From Tritrichomonas foetus (taxonomy: Eukaryota > Parabasalia > Tritrichomonadida > Tritrichomonadidae), in assembly GCA_001839685.1 (NCBI GenBank), contig MLAK01000706.1:14304-59040 (forward strand): a stretch of DNA of 44,737 nt. Direction: 5' to 3'. The notes beneath the pieces were generated by a model that worked only from the letters and a program-made list of their open reading frames with translations, was not told the DNA's origin and ran no database searches. A program made the translations under genes and the position numbers. This document shows, piece by piece, positions 28,796 to 38,665 of the stretch (within the stretch, counting starts at the first letter, position 1; each line of letters starts with the position of its first letter).

Positions 28796-29023
28796 TTGTA
28801 AAAATATAACCACATTTTTGTCAATTTGTTCAATCAATCGACATCATAGTTTTGATTGATTATAAGGAATAAAATTGCGAACTTTATATGATTATTTACT
28901 CTTTTAGTCAGTTCCTGACAGTCATTGCTCCCTTACACCAAATAAAATTAATTTCGTTATTTGATCAAAAAAATATCAACTAGAATATAAAGAATTGTTT
29001 AATCTTATTATTAATTAAGTGTG

Positions 29024-30091
29024 TTAGATAAAAGGTTTAATTCCTTGGCGACGTATGAATTTTTGGATTTCATCGTTATGGCATTCCATTGCATAAAATA
29101 GATATTTATTGCCAAGATATTGAGACATTCCTCCAACACAAAGAACCCACATTGTAACATCATTCATTTCTTTGTCATCAATCAAATCATAAACAACATT
29201 ATCATGAAATGGATAATCTAGTTGTTCATAAAATGTTTGAATAGTCATGATGTTTTCTTTCACCATGAAACCATGACTCATTTTCTTCTGCATCAATAGA
29301 ATATTGAAGTATTTAGCAATGGTTCCATAATAGTATCTGAGATGAATATCTTTATTTTTTTCTTTCATTTTCTTTACAATTCCAGTTTTTCCATTCATGA
29401 TTGCATACTCGATTGTCTTTCCATTACATTTACATCCCTTTTGAATCAATAAATCAAACCAATTTGTGGCACTACATAATGCAGCATGATCAAGAAGTGA
29501 TTTAGGTTCATCATCCGGTATGAACGGTGATTTTTCAACAGTATGATCTAAGCCAACATCATCTAATAAACTTGTAGCGTTTGTTACATCATCATTCTTT
29601 ATTGCTAATTCAATTGTATTTAGAGGATATTTGTTATAAATAAATTCTTTTGTTACTTTTTCACTTTTATCACCAAACATTACATTTGATTTATCATCAT
29701 TTGGATGAAGAATATCTGAAAAATGTATATCATCTGGATGTTGATTCTGAATATCAGAAATTTCAAACAGTCCTTTATCATAGAGTCTTCTCAGAATGGT
29801 GCTTGGTTTTGATAAAAGGTACTTTTTGATTATATCTTTTTGTGGATGATCAATTAATAAATTAGCAGCAACTTCTGTAATCTTTTCATCTAAATTCATC
29901 CTTATTTGTGAGAAATATATGATTTCATGTGCTATAAATTGAGCCTCTTTTGGATCTTCATAATCCATCAAATCTTCAACACAATCTTCGATATCTTTGA
30001 CAAGGAGCCAACTGAGTGATGATTGAATCTCTGAAAAATGATTTACTCGAGTATCAATTTTGCGAAACTCTTTTTGTGTTAACTTTCCCAT
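29024..30091 (-). CDS. Ankyrin-repeat protein of the trichomonad DUF3447 type
   Basis: This 355-residue soluble protein has an N-terminal helical part (1-130) and degenerate ankyrin-like repeats at about 160-260 and 320-350. Examples are NTIELAIKNDDVTNATSLLD, then SLLDHAALCSATNWFDLLIQKGCK, and GKTIEYAIMNGKTGIVKKMK in the third repeat. This pattern, an N-terminal helical domain followed by ankyrin repeats with IEYAI-type cores, is a large lineage-expanded family in trichomonads. Ankyrin repeats bind proteins; no partner can be inferred. The ATG at 30091 is supported by TCATTT ending five bases upstream. Confidence 0.75.
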   Translation of the reverse strand: MGKLTQKEFRKIDTRVNHFSEIQSSLSWLLVKDIEDCVEDLMDYEDPKEAQFIAHEIIYFSQIRMNLDEKITEVAANLLIDHPQKDIIKKYLLSKPSTILRRLYDKGLFEISDIQNQHPDDIHFSDILHPNDDKSNVMFGDKSEKVTKEFIYNKYPLNTIELAIKNDDVTNATSLLDDVGLDHTVEKSPFIPDDEPKSLLDHAALCSATNWFDLLIQKGCKCNGKTIEYAIMNGKTGIVKKMKEKNKDIHLRYYYGTIAKYFNILLMQKKMSHGFMVKENIMTIQTFYEQLDYPFHDNVVYDLIDDKEMNDVTMWVLCVGGMSQYLGNKYLFYAMECHNDEIQKFIRRQGIKPFI

Positions 30092-30096
30092 TCGAA

Positions 30097-30102
30097 AAAT
30101 GA
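30097..30102 (-). promoter_or_regulatory. Initiator-like motif (TCATTT) of the ankyrin gene
   Basis: TCATTT on the minus strand lies five bases before the ATG at 30091, at the spacing expected of the trichomonad initiator. Confidence 0.5.
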
Positions 30103-30458
30103 GTTCAAATCATCCAATTAAGTTTGGTAATTTTTTGGATTCAAAAAAGGAACCCAGGCAATAGAGAAAATTATCTCTCAAAATTCACTAAAAATAATGC
30201 CATTGCCAGGTATTTGAATATTCGATGAAAATACCTCCAGTAACTCCATAAGATAGGAAAATATTAAATAATTATATGTCATACTATTGTTTTTACCATT
30301 TGAAATATTCAATTAAAAAGGTATCAAATAGATGTGATTTTTCAGACTGACAAAGAAATAACCGCAAAATGATTATTTATATTTAAATTGATAAAAAATC
30401 CTATTTACATCTTTCAAAGTCGAAATACTTTCAATGTTTTAACTTTCGAATTTAACAT

Positions 30459-31197
30459 TTAAGGGGGTTGTCTAACCGCCAAAAAAAAGTGCGCATAAAA
30501 TCCTTATTATCAAAAAAACGGAGAAGACCTCTGCGCTGATCTCTTGCAGAATAACTCACTACGAACCAAGCTTTTATATATTTATTTACCGAGTCGATCC
30601 AAATTTTACAGCTGAAAATTAATTTTTCAAATTTCCTCAAATCGATAAATCTTAATTTTCGGCTCTATTTCGTTTTAGAATTTCCGGCATAATTGATGAA
30701 TGCATGGATGTCAAAACATCTGGCCCAATACTCACGGAGTTATTTTTCGTTTAAAATTTCGATTTTAAAAATAATCACCATAACCATTTAAATTCAGTAA
30801 ACGCCATGAAATAATCACATAACATATCATTTCAAATTAATGTGTATCAGAAAAAGTCAACATTAAAGAAATTTCAAAAATTCGATTAATTTATCTAATA
30901 AAAATATTGTTTATTTCTAAATATTTATATGCGATAATTCTGTTTTAGCTTCCTACTTTGTCTTTTTTCTTTGTCCCTTCCATTCTTCTTTGAGCTTTTC
31001 TTCTTTATTTTTAAAATCTTCCAAGACTGATATACCCGAAGTGTTGTTTAATTATTTTACCCACTGCTATATAAGAAGATATTCAAATTTGAGAACGATT
31101 TATCGGTGAAAGTTTGGTTGTACACTTCTATCTTCCTTTGATTTCTTATTTTTAATTCATGTGACGATAGAATAAATTTGACAGACAACCCCCTTAA
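30459..31197. mobile_element. Non-autonomous terminal-inverted-repeat element (about 740 bp)
   Basis: TTAAGGGGGTTGTCT at 30459-30473 is matched by its exact reverse complement at 31183-31197. Both ends are bounded by TTAA, which also contains TA, so the target duplication could be TTAA (piggyBac-like) or TA (Tc1/mariner-like). No transposase is visible inside. A 32-residue minus-strand tail (LEDFKNKEEKLKEEWKGQRK, about 30955-31050) is mildly protein-like but unassigned. Confidence 0.55.
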
Positions 31198-31258
31198 TGA
31201 AAAATTTATATTTGACCTTAATTTGGCGTTTCACTTATAATTATCAGTTCTCACCAGA

Positions 31259-31811
31259 CCACTTTTTCAAGATCATATTCAAAAACTTGGTAGAACAAAT
31301 CAAACTAGTTATGTGCAATCACTTTTTCTGAACTCTTTTCAAACAAAATACGAAAAAATCAAAAATTTTTAGAAAAGGTGTTTAGAAAATCGCATTCCCT
31401 ACTTCGGCAGAAGCACGGTGAATGTCAACCGAGAGATAGTTTAAAAAAACGTGAAGAGTTCGTCCAAAGTTTTTCTGATTAACGATGAAGGCGATAATGT
31501 AGTCAACAGTCACGGGGAATGGGTTTAGATGTGCTGTTTGCCAGATAAAGTTCTTGTACTGATTCAGTCAATCTTCATAAGTCTTCCTTGAAGGTAGAGT
31601 GAGAGAATTGTGGCTGTTAATGATGCCTTGCTGAGCGAGATTTTGGATCAAAGCGGAAAGAATAAAGTGAGGAGCTGCGAATACCAAAACACCTTTTCTT
31701 TGGAATCTTAGATTTTGCCGTTGTTTTGTTGAACAAGAGACCAGAAAATAGTGTCCGTAAACTGGTTTGATTTTTATAGACCAAGTTTTTGAATGGATAC
31801 TGAAAAAGTGG
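31259..31811. mobile_element. Decayed element with about 100-bp imperfect inverted repeats
   Basis: The plus strand from 31259 to about 31360 matches, inverted, the sequence from 31811 back to about 31710. The outer 32-33 bases share ACCAAGTTTTTGAAT and GAAAAAGTGG exactly. Inward similarity continues through AAATCAAAC(T/C)AGTT and beyond with substitutions. A minus-strand recombinase-like relic lies between the arms. The right arm ends about 75 bases upstream of the BEACH start codon and carries one of its TGAAAAAGT motifs. Confidence 0.45.
31382..31762 (-). pseudogene. Relic resembling a tyrosine-recombinase N-terminal (SAM-like) domain
   Basis: One frame stays open for 127 codons except for a single TGA. 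It reads as protein: FAAPHFILSALIQNLAQQGI, then LPSRKTYED, the TGA, LNQYKNFIWQTAHLNPFPVT, VDYIIAFIVNQKNFG and LHVFLNYLSVDIHR. The pattern S..TY...L..Y..F...P.PVT...I..FI...LS..H resembles the core-binding domain of tyrosine recombinases. The catalytic domain is absent. There is no plausible ATG. Base composition is less A+T-rich than the flanks. The family call is tentative. Confidence 0.4.
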
Positions 31812-31873
31812 CCGTAAAACCAGTAAATATTTTGTGTTTTTGAAAAAGTCAGTGTGAATTTTTTTGAAAAAGT
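31801..31873 (+). promoter_or_regulatory. Three TGAAAAAGT motifs upstream of the BEACH-like gene
   Basis: Exact copies lie at 31801-31809, 31841-31849 and 31865-31873, the last ending 12 bases before the ATG at 31886. No clear TCA(C/T) initiator is seen here. The first copy falls within the inverted repeat of the upstream element. Confidence 0.4.
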
Positions 31874-31885
31874 TTCAGACTTTAT

Positions 31886-34800
31886 ATGAAATCGTATCTT
31901 GATGGATGGATGTTCACCAACAAGAGCGATAAATCGATAATTAAACTACTAGGCATTCGAAATGACGTGGGGTATTTTTTCCCCGAGAAAACCAACGAAA
32001 TTCGCAGCGATCCACAATTTCTAAAAATTCCATCTTTTTCGATAAAGAATATCAACATTTTCAGCAATGCGATTTACGAAGGAAAAAGTATCAAAAAGTC
32101 TCTCAAATTAATTAATTATTCGAAGCCGTTTTGTTCAAATTATATTGATAAACTCATTTTTCAAATTAATAAAAAGAGTTCGATAAGTGACTTACAAATC
32201 GTATCGTTTTTATTTGAATGCCTCTCATTTATAGTTTTTGAACCAAACAAAAATAAAAGAGAGATATTTATCAATATATTCACAATATTTAATGAAAGTA
32301 CCGATTCACTTTTTTCAGCATTTTTTGGTGAAATTTTTCAAGAGATAACCGAATTATTACTAGCTGATTCTTCAATAGAATTTGATTTAACTCTTTTAAA
32401 TTTAATTTTCGAACAAATTGTAATGAATCATTCAATTGATCAAACAATGTCTTCTTTAATTCTCAATATTTTATCAAAATGCATTCTTTTAAGAAACAAT
32501 GATTTAATTGAATCATCACTATCTGTAATTACCATGCTTTTTGAAGATCAAAGAAGTGTTGTAAATTTTAATAATTCACAATTTTCACATCTAATTTCTT
32601 TACTGACTGAATTCATTAATGAGTTGAAGCATAATGCTCTTCTTATTTTAGCACATTGCTCACAACGAGCTCCAGATGAAATTACCGTTCAGGATTGTTA
32701 TAAAACTTTACCAAATTTGATCATCGTTCATTTATCAAATAATAAATCCGTTTTATTTCCAATAAACGAAATTATTATTGGTGGAGAAATTGACGATGAA
32801 GAAATTCCACATTCTGATGAAGAACTTATTTCACCATCTGAAGATTTAATTTTATGTGATGATTCAATCATTAATTTATACGAATCAACCAATATTCAAA
32901 GTTTAACTAATCAATTATCTGTTTTTATTTCTTTATCGTCTCCAAAATGCATCAGTTTTTTGGTTGATTCTGTCGATAAAATGAGAAATCTCATTTTAGA
33001 ATCGGATCATCAAATTGACCTAATTATTGCATTAACTTTAACGCTTCCATCGCTAGCAGTGAAAACATCAATAGATATTTTAATGCAACTATATAATGCC
33101 TCATCCATATTTTCTCCATCACAGAATATTTTCAATAAAGATCGATTGAATAAGAAATTAAATATCATTAGAAGTTTTATTTTCCAAATTTTAGCTGAAA
33201 TCGATTCGACTTTGTTTGTTTTTTTAATTGAAGGTGTTTCTAATTATCCCTTTTTGCTTACTGAATATGTCATGAGACTTTCTTATATATATGGAAATTC
33301 ATTTTTCAAAAATCCAACAATTCTTTATTCTATGTTATGTAGTTTGAACATTTTACAGCAAATGAAAAACACTAAGCCCAAAATGCAAGGACAAAATATT
33401 ATTTTGTCTGTATTGTTTTCACTTTTAGATGATCCTGATGTAGCTTTAAGTTGTTTCTCTGAAGAATCATTTTGCACATCTTTCATGAATCTCTTACTTG
33501 AGCCAAATATGACAGAAAATGCAATTAGTTTATTTACCAAATGCGTTTCAAGAATTGATTTTTTACCTGACACGATGGTTAATTTGATTTCTATGATCCT
33601 AAAGACATGTGCAACCAAATCATCTGATCAACAATTTAAAGACATTGCAAGACAACTTGTTAAATCTTTAATTTCTGCCATGTCTCATAATATTTCCGTA
33701 GGAAAGTCAATATCACCAATTTTTGATAATACACTGACATTTTTGACATCACAAAGTATCCAAGATAATGAAACATTAGAAATGACTCTAATGATATGTG
33801 CTCTTGTAACACAAAGCCAAAAAACCATTGAAGTTACCAATACAAGGTACAACATGGTTTTAGATATTTTACAGGCTGTTGAAAATAACGAACCTTCTGA
33901 TTTAACATTAATGTCTTTAACTAATCAGATGAATGCTTCAACTAATATCACTTTGGATCAAATGTTTATCATCCAAGCACCAATGGTGATTCCAATTATC
34001 CTTGCTGCATTTTCACAATCAAAAAGGATTAATACAATAATTAGTTTATTTATCAAATTGGTCACATTTTCCGTTAAAAATATAATAATGTGCAATGAGG
34101 GTGATCTTTGTTATATTTTATTAAAAGCATTAAAAGATCCATTTCAGTATAAAGGTAGATTATTAACATTTGCTATTGATGAATCAACTATTGATGAAAT
34201 ATTTAAATTAGTAAGTATCATCATTTCTGTTCGATCATCTGTTAAAGTAAATAATTCTTTTTGCTCACTTTTTCATCCAGATAAGAATGGAACCTTTGGA
34301 AAAAATGCAGAAAAATCAATTAGTGTTCTTCATCAATTGTTTTCTTCTTATGATCATACTATTTTCCAAATTTGCACAGAAAAACCAGTTTTCCAAGTTC
34401 ATAATATTGATGGGTCAGTTTTTAATTATTCATTTGCTTTTTGTTTCAATGCCAAAATTGATACAAATTATCTTTCACAATTTCCTAATGGCTATTTCAC
34501 TTTTCTTCGTGTAGCTGATAACAATCAACATATTCTTGAAATTATTCAACAACAAGATTCTTTTATTGCTAGATATGATGGTAATAAAATGCGAACTAGT
34601 GCACCGCTGAATTTTCCACTTCCTGCTAATAAATGGACTTTCATCTCTGTATTTTTTATGAAAGATGTACGGGAAAATAGTACCATTTGTTATTTTAAAG
34701 TTGGAAGACAAATGTCAGATGATATAATTTTCATTAACATGGCATTTGATAAAATTGTTAATATTGATATTGGACTCACTAAAAAAGTGATTATTCCACC

Positions 34801-37800
34801 AAGTGACATTTCTCCTGTCTCAATGAGCCAATTTGCCTTAATTTTGCCACCTTATGAAGATGCAACTTTTGATAATTTGGTGTCAAATGGATTTTCCGAC
34901 TTGAATTTATTTGAAACAGTTGGGTTTGCTTATAATACATCAAATTTGATTCATAAAGGCCATCGAAGAGAATTTAATTTGCAAGAATTAATGCCTGTTC
35001 ATCTTCGACCTCGTGATTTTCAATGTTTGTTTAAATATTGCGATAAAATGCCATCATTATTTGTTGAAACTGCACTTGACACTTTATTTATGGCAACAGA
35101 TTTTCCACATTCAGGAAAATCTCCACCAGCATTATCAATTCTTTCTAACAAATTCTCTTTGGACTTTCCAATATTCAATTTTTCAAGAAATTATTTTAAC
35201 AAAAGATATAGTTCAATACGAATGAGTGAAATTAGTGTTGTTTTATCATATTTATTAGATTCTCGTTATCATGGATATCCATCAATATTTTCTATACTTT
35301 TAAAGGCTGTTGAAGGCTCATTGAATGATGATTTCCGCCTTGAAGTTTTAGAAAACTTTATTTTAAATATTTGGTTTTGGAATTCCCAAAATCCTGTTGA
35401 TGTAAAAAAGAACATGCGCCTTTTATACAATTTCTTTATAGAATGTAAAATTCCTGATGTTAAATGCAACTTATTTACTGAATATTTGATTCAATCACAC
35501 TTTGTGAAAGGTAATTTTTTAAAATACATAGAAATCCTTCCATTTCAGGAAAACGAAATTGAATCTATTTGTTCCTTGATTTTATATTTATCTTCTTCAT
35601 TAAAAGAGGATAGCATGAAACAGGAAGATACTGAAAAAGAAATTTTGTATTATTTGAGAGTTTTAATTGTAATTTTATCCCATCAAAAAAACTTAGTTAT
35701 ACCAAAAACAATTTTGATAAGCTTAGCTGAAATTGTACCCAGAAATTCCAGTGAAAATGTGACAAAGGTTTTATGTGAACTATTCTGTTCAATTAACCAA
35801 GACAACGAAATAAAAGAATTAATTATGGCTTCAGTGTCTTTGAATTGCAATATTTTAAATATTTTAAAGTCATCAGATATTGAATTTACGCCAATATCAT
35901 TATGTATTCATGCAATTAGAACAAATGATATTGATTGCTTACTTACAGTTAATGAAAAATTCCTTAATTGGCAATTTTGGCTGACTTTTACAGCAGTTTC
36001 ACTTTCATCTGAAGTTATTGTAACAAAAATGATTCCAATGTTAAATCCTGGTTTCGTTGATAATTATTGTATTATTTTGAATTACTTTGAAATCTTAAGA
36101 TCAATCAAAAAATATTCATGTATTCAATATCTTCAAAAAATATTTATGTCCAGTATTTTAGACAGTTCATTAAACTTAAAGCCACAAATAATTTTAATGA
36201 CCGCACTTTGCTCATTCTTTTCTTTATTCCATAAATACAAAAAATCTCCAACTTCTAAACGATTACTTCAGATTGACAATCCAACAATCTCTTCAAATAT
36301 CAAGAAACGACTTAATCCTACTAAAATTAAAGATATACTCGAAAATAATCATGATTTCATTTCGAATCAGCCTTCAGAAAAGGATTTAAATAATGATTCT
36401 GATTTGAATTTTGAGAGTTTTTCACAGCTATTCCCAGATAATATTGAAAATGAAAATAAACTTCATTTTTGGCTGTCTGTTAATCAAAAAATAGATGAAA
36501 CCATATTAAAACGTATTCTAAAACTCCTTACCCTTCCTCATAAAGAAATAGAAAGTGTTCCTATTGTTAAGATGATCATTCAATTTATCAACGAATATTT
36601 ACGTACCGGGAAAATCCCTTTAATTTCAAATGATATTTTCCCATTGTTTTCATCAAATGATAATAATATTAGAAATAAATTTGAGATTCACATGCAACAT
36701 TGTTGGAAGTTACTTCGCGAATTTTTGGATTATTCCAAAAGTAAATTTGACTTTACCGAAAATTTTGAACAAAATGTTGCCGTTGAAATGACCAGATATG
36801 AAAAACTTAGAACCTGTCAAGATCGATATTCTACTTTACTATTTAATCCATCACGATTCCTGAAATTTCCATTTCCAGAAAAATCCACAAAAATCAAATT
36901 TTATAGTTCAAGCACAAATATTTTAATGATGAATTTCCGAAGTACTTCATTTGATTATTTAAGCCAAGTAAATCAGTCATTTTTCTGTCAATTAGTCACT
37001 TTAAACAAACCAATTGATGCTACTTTCCACATCAAACAGAATGAATTCCAACTTGTTACTCTTCATCAAGTGATTTGTATTCCATTTAATGATGTAAAAA
37101 TGGTTTCATTAATTCGAAAAAATATTTTAGAAATCTTTGTTGAAGGATGTGAATCTTATCTTTTGTCACTATCTCCAAGGAATTTCCAAAGGTTTTCCAT
37201 CATGTCCTTTCAATTCCCGATTTTGAAGGAAAGAGAAAAAGCGAAAAATGACATTATTAAATCATTTTTGGACGAAGAGATTTCTGTTTTTGATTTGATT
37301 ATTGCATTGAATATAATTACTGGAAGATCATTTAATGATTCTGGTTATTTCCCTATTTTTCCAATTGCAGCCGATGACACTATTACTTTTGCTGAAACAG
37401 ACGTTCGTGGCTATGCAAAAGAAATTGAAGAATGGAACAAACTCATCTACCAATTCCCGAGCACACCTATCAAACCTAATACTAATACCACGAAGACAAC
37501 TAGCATCCCAATGTCTAACAATGAAAGTGAAGTTTTAAGTGAGAAAATGAGGTGGGATACATTTTTGGAATATTCAAAAAAGAATCAAAATTGTTTTTCA
37601 CCCTTCTTTTATTCTGTATATGATCGTTTCCTGGAAATTTTTGAAGATAAAACTGTTGATGAAATGAAAGAAATTGTTTATTCAATGAAGAGAAGAGTCG
37701 AAAATTCCAGCACTGTTTTACAATGGATTAAAAGGTGTTTCCATATTCATAATGAATTGGCAATTGAACCAAAAATTCGAAAAACCGAACTAACCAAAAT

Positions 37801-38665
37801 AAATTTATCGAAAAAAGTTGTAGTTTCTTCCTTTTTTGAAAACTCACAAGATACTTTTGTATCTCTTTTTGATACAGGAAAAATCGAAATTTTAAGCATC
37901 CATGAAAGTTCCATTAAAAAAGTCAAAAGATTCTTAGAAAAGTTTAATAATAGCAATATTCACATGATTGCTCTAAAGAATTATGTTATGATTTATGATT
38001 CATCACGCTGCATCATTTATAAAATCTCAATTCATAATTATTCTAATATTGAAGAAATTCCTTATTCCACTAGCGTTAGTGATGTTTTATCTGTAAATGA
38101 TTACTTAATCTTTGTGATTGATCGAAACATTATCGTTTTAATTCCATGCGATACTTTTCCAAACAATCCAAGAGTTTTGTATACTGAAGTTAGTGAAATT
38201 ATATGTATTGCAGCCTCACATATATTTGATGTCATCGTGTTTGCCACAACTGATCAAAATGTGAAAATTATTTCTTCAAAGAAAGAATATTCTTTATTAG
38301 CTGATATAAAATTGGATGACACATGTGAAAAGATTATAATTACACAACAAAATGGATTTATTGTCGTGAAAACTAAAAATGAAATCATAACGATTTCGTT
38401 AAACGGGAGAATTTTAGCCAGATCCAAATGTGATTTAACTTTTAAGTCTGCCATTGCAGCTGTTTCTCTCCAAAAGGACGATTTTGTTTATTTTATTGAC
38501 GAATATCGTCAGCTTAACAATTTTGAGGCTTTCAGGCCAGATGAAATATCTACAGTCATTCCAAACATTCCAGAAGTATCATCTATGAAGTTCAACTCCC
38601 AAAGAAATGCGATAATAATGATTACTCAGGATGGGGAAATACTCATCCTCCCTGTTTGTTTTTAA
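31886..38665 (+). CDS. Giant ARM/ConA/PH-BEACH protein with internally shortened BEACH domain
   Basis: This protein has 2259 residues. Residues 1-830 are helical, armadillo-like repeats. About 835-955 form a concanavalin A-like segment (SFAFCFNAKI..., FPLPANKWTFISVFF). Further helices run to about 1640. A PH-BEACH domain lies at about 1644-1771 (LEIFVEGCESYLLSLSPRNF near its end). The BEACH opening is clear at about 1783-1828: DEEISVFDLIIALNIITGRS followed by FNDSGYFPIFP. The middle is missing or unrecognisable, including the HYSS and NSSDVKELIPEFFY blocks except for an echo in CFSPFFYSVYDRF. The closing helices are present at about 1905-1952 (EMKEIVYSMKRRVENSSTVL). A degenerate beta-propeller fills 1960-2259. 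BEACH proteins act in vesicle fusion, lysosome and contractile-vacuole traffic. The start is the first in-frame ATG. Confidence 0.8.
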   Translation: MKSYLDGWMFTNKSDKSIIKLLGIRNDVGYFFPEKTNEIRSDPQFLKIPSFSIKNINIFSNAIYEGKSIKKSLKLINYSKPFCSNYIDKLIFQINKKSSISDLQIVSFLFECLSFIVFEPNKNKREIFINIFTIFNESTDSLFSAFFGEIFQEITELLLADSSIEFDLTLLNLIFEQIVMNHSIDQTMSSLILNILSKCILLRNNDLIESSLSVITMLFEDQRSVVNFNNSQFSHLISLLTEFINELKHNALLILAHCSQRAPDEITVQDCYKTLPNLIIVHLSNNKSVLFPINEIIIGGEIDDEEIPHSDEELISPSEDLILCDDSIINLYESTNIQSLTNQLSVFISLSSPKCISFLVDSVDKMRNLILESDHQIDLIIALTLTLPSLAVKTSIDILMQLYNASSIFSPSQNIFNKDRLNKKLNIIRSFIFQILAEIDSTLFVFLIEGVSNYPFLLTEYVMRLSYIYGNSFFKNPTILYSMLCSLNILQQMKNTKPKMQGQNIILSVLFSLLDDPDVALSCFSEESFCTSFMNLLLEPNMTENAISLFTKCVSRIDFLPDTMVNLISMILKTCATKSSDQQFKDIARQLVKSLISAMSHNISVGKSISPIFDNTLTFLTSQSIQDNETLEMTLMICALVTQSQKTIEVTNTRYNMVLDILQAVENNEPSDLTLMSLTNQMNASTNITLDQMFIIQAPMVIPIILAAFSQSKRINTIISLFIKLVTFSVKNIIMCNEGDLCYILLKALKDPFQYKGRLLTFAIDESTIDEIFKLVSIIISVRSSVKVNNSFCSLFHPDKNGTFGKNAEKSISVLHQLFSSYDHTIFQICTEKPVFQVHNIDGSVFNYSFAFCFNAKIDTNYLSQFPNGYFTFLRVADNNQHILEIIQQQDSFIARYDGNKMRTSAPLNFPLPANKWTFISVFFMKDVRENSTICYFKVGRQMSDDIIFINMAFDKIVNIDIGLTKKVIIPPSDISPVSMSQFALILPPYEDATFDNLVSNGFSDLNLFETVGFAYNTSNLIHKGHRREFNLQELMPVHLRPRDFQCLFKYCDKMPSLFVETALDTLFMATDFPHSGKSPPALSILSNKFSLDFPIFNFSRNYFNKRYSSIRMSEISVVLSYLLDSRYHGYPSIFSILLKAVEGSLNDDFRLEVLENFILNIWFWNSQNPVDVKKNMRLLYNFFIECKIPDVKCNLFTEYLIQSHFVKGNFLKYIEILPFQENEIESICSLILYLSSSLKEDSMKQEDTEKEILYYLRVLIVILSHQKNLVIPKTILISLAEIVPRNSSENVTKVLCELFCSINQDNEIKELIMASVSLNCNILNILKSSDIEFTPISLCIHAIRTNDIDCLLTVNEKFLNWQFWLTFTAVSLSSEVIVTKMIPMLNPGFVDNYCIILNYFEILRSIKKYSCIQYLQKIFMSSILDSSLNLKPQIILMTALCSFFSLFHKYKKSPTSKRLLQIDNPTISSNIKKRLNPTKIKDILENNHDFISNQPSEKDLNNDSDLNFESFSQLFPDNIENENKLHFWLSVNQKIDETILKRILKLLTLPHKEIESVPIVKMIIQFINEYLRTGKIPLISNDIFPLFSSNDNNIRNKFEIHMQHCWKLLREFLDYSKSKFDFTENFEQNVAVEMTRYEKLRTCQDRYSTLLFNPSRFLKFPFPEKSTKIKFYSSSTNILMMNFRSTSFDYLSQVNQSFFCQLVTLNKPIDATFHIKQNEFQLVTLHQVICIPFNDVKMVSLIRKNILEIFVEGCESYLLSLSPRNFQRFSIMSFQFPILKEREKAKNDIIKSFLDEEISVFDLIIALNIITGRSFNDSGYFPIFPIAADDTITFAETDVRGYAKEIEEWNKLIYQFPSTPIKPNTNTTKTTSIPMSNNESEVLSEKMRWDTFLEYSKKNQNCFSPFFYSVYDRFLEIFEDKTVDEMKEIVYSMKRRVENSSTVLQWIKRCFHIHNELAIEPKIRKTELTKINLSKKVVVSSFFENSQDTFVSLFDTGKIEILSIHESSIKKVKRFLEKFNNSNIHMIALKNYVMIYDSSRCIIYKISIHNYSNIEEIPYSTSVSDVLSVNDYLIFVIDRNIIVLIPCDTFPNNPRVLYTEVSEIICIAASHIFDVIVFATTDQNVKIISSKKEYSLLADIKLDDTCEKIIITQQNGFIVVKTKNEIITISLNGRILARSKCDLTFKSAIAAVSLQKDDFVYFIDEYRQLNNFEAFRPDEISTVIPNIPEVSSMKFNSQRNAIIMITQDGEILILPVCF

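Larger units (their letters stand above)
30103..31885. other. Gene-poor region with two decayed inverted-repeat elements
   Basis: About 1.8 kb separates two divergently transcribed genes. It contains a roughly 740-bp element with terminal inverted repeats (30459-31197), a second element with long imperfect inverted repeats (31259-31811) and a recombinase-like relic inside it, and TGAAAAAGT motifs before the BEACH gene. All are listed separately. I see no intact gene. Confidence 0.6.

Noticed and set aside
30452..30640. 62-residue minus-strand frame at the left end of the inverted-repeat element
   Set aside because: It overlaps the terminal repeat, has no recognisable motif and no promoter signal.
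31198..31258. Joining the two inverted-repeat elements into one transposon
   Set aside because: Their terminal sequences differ and each has its own matching ends. Nested or adjacent insertion is more likely.
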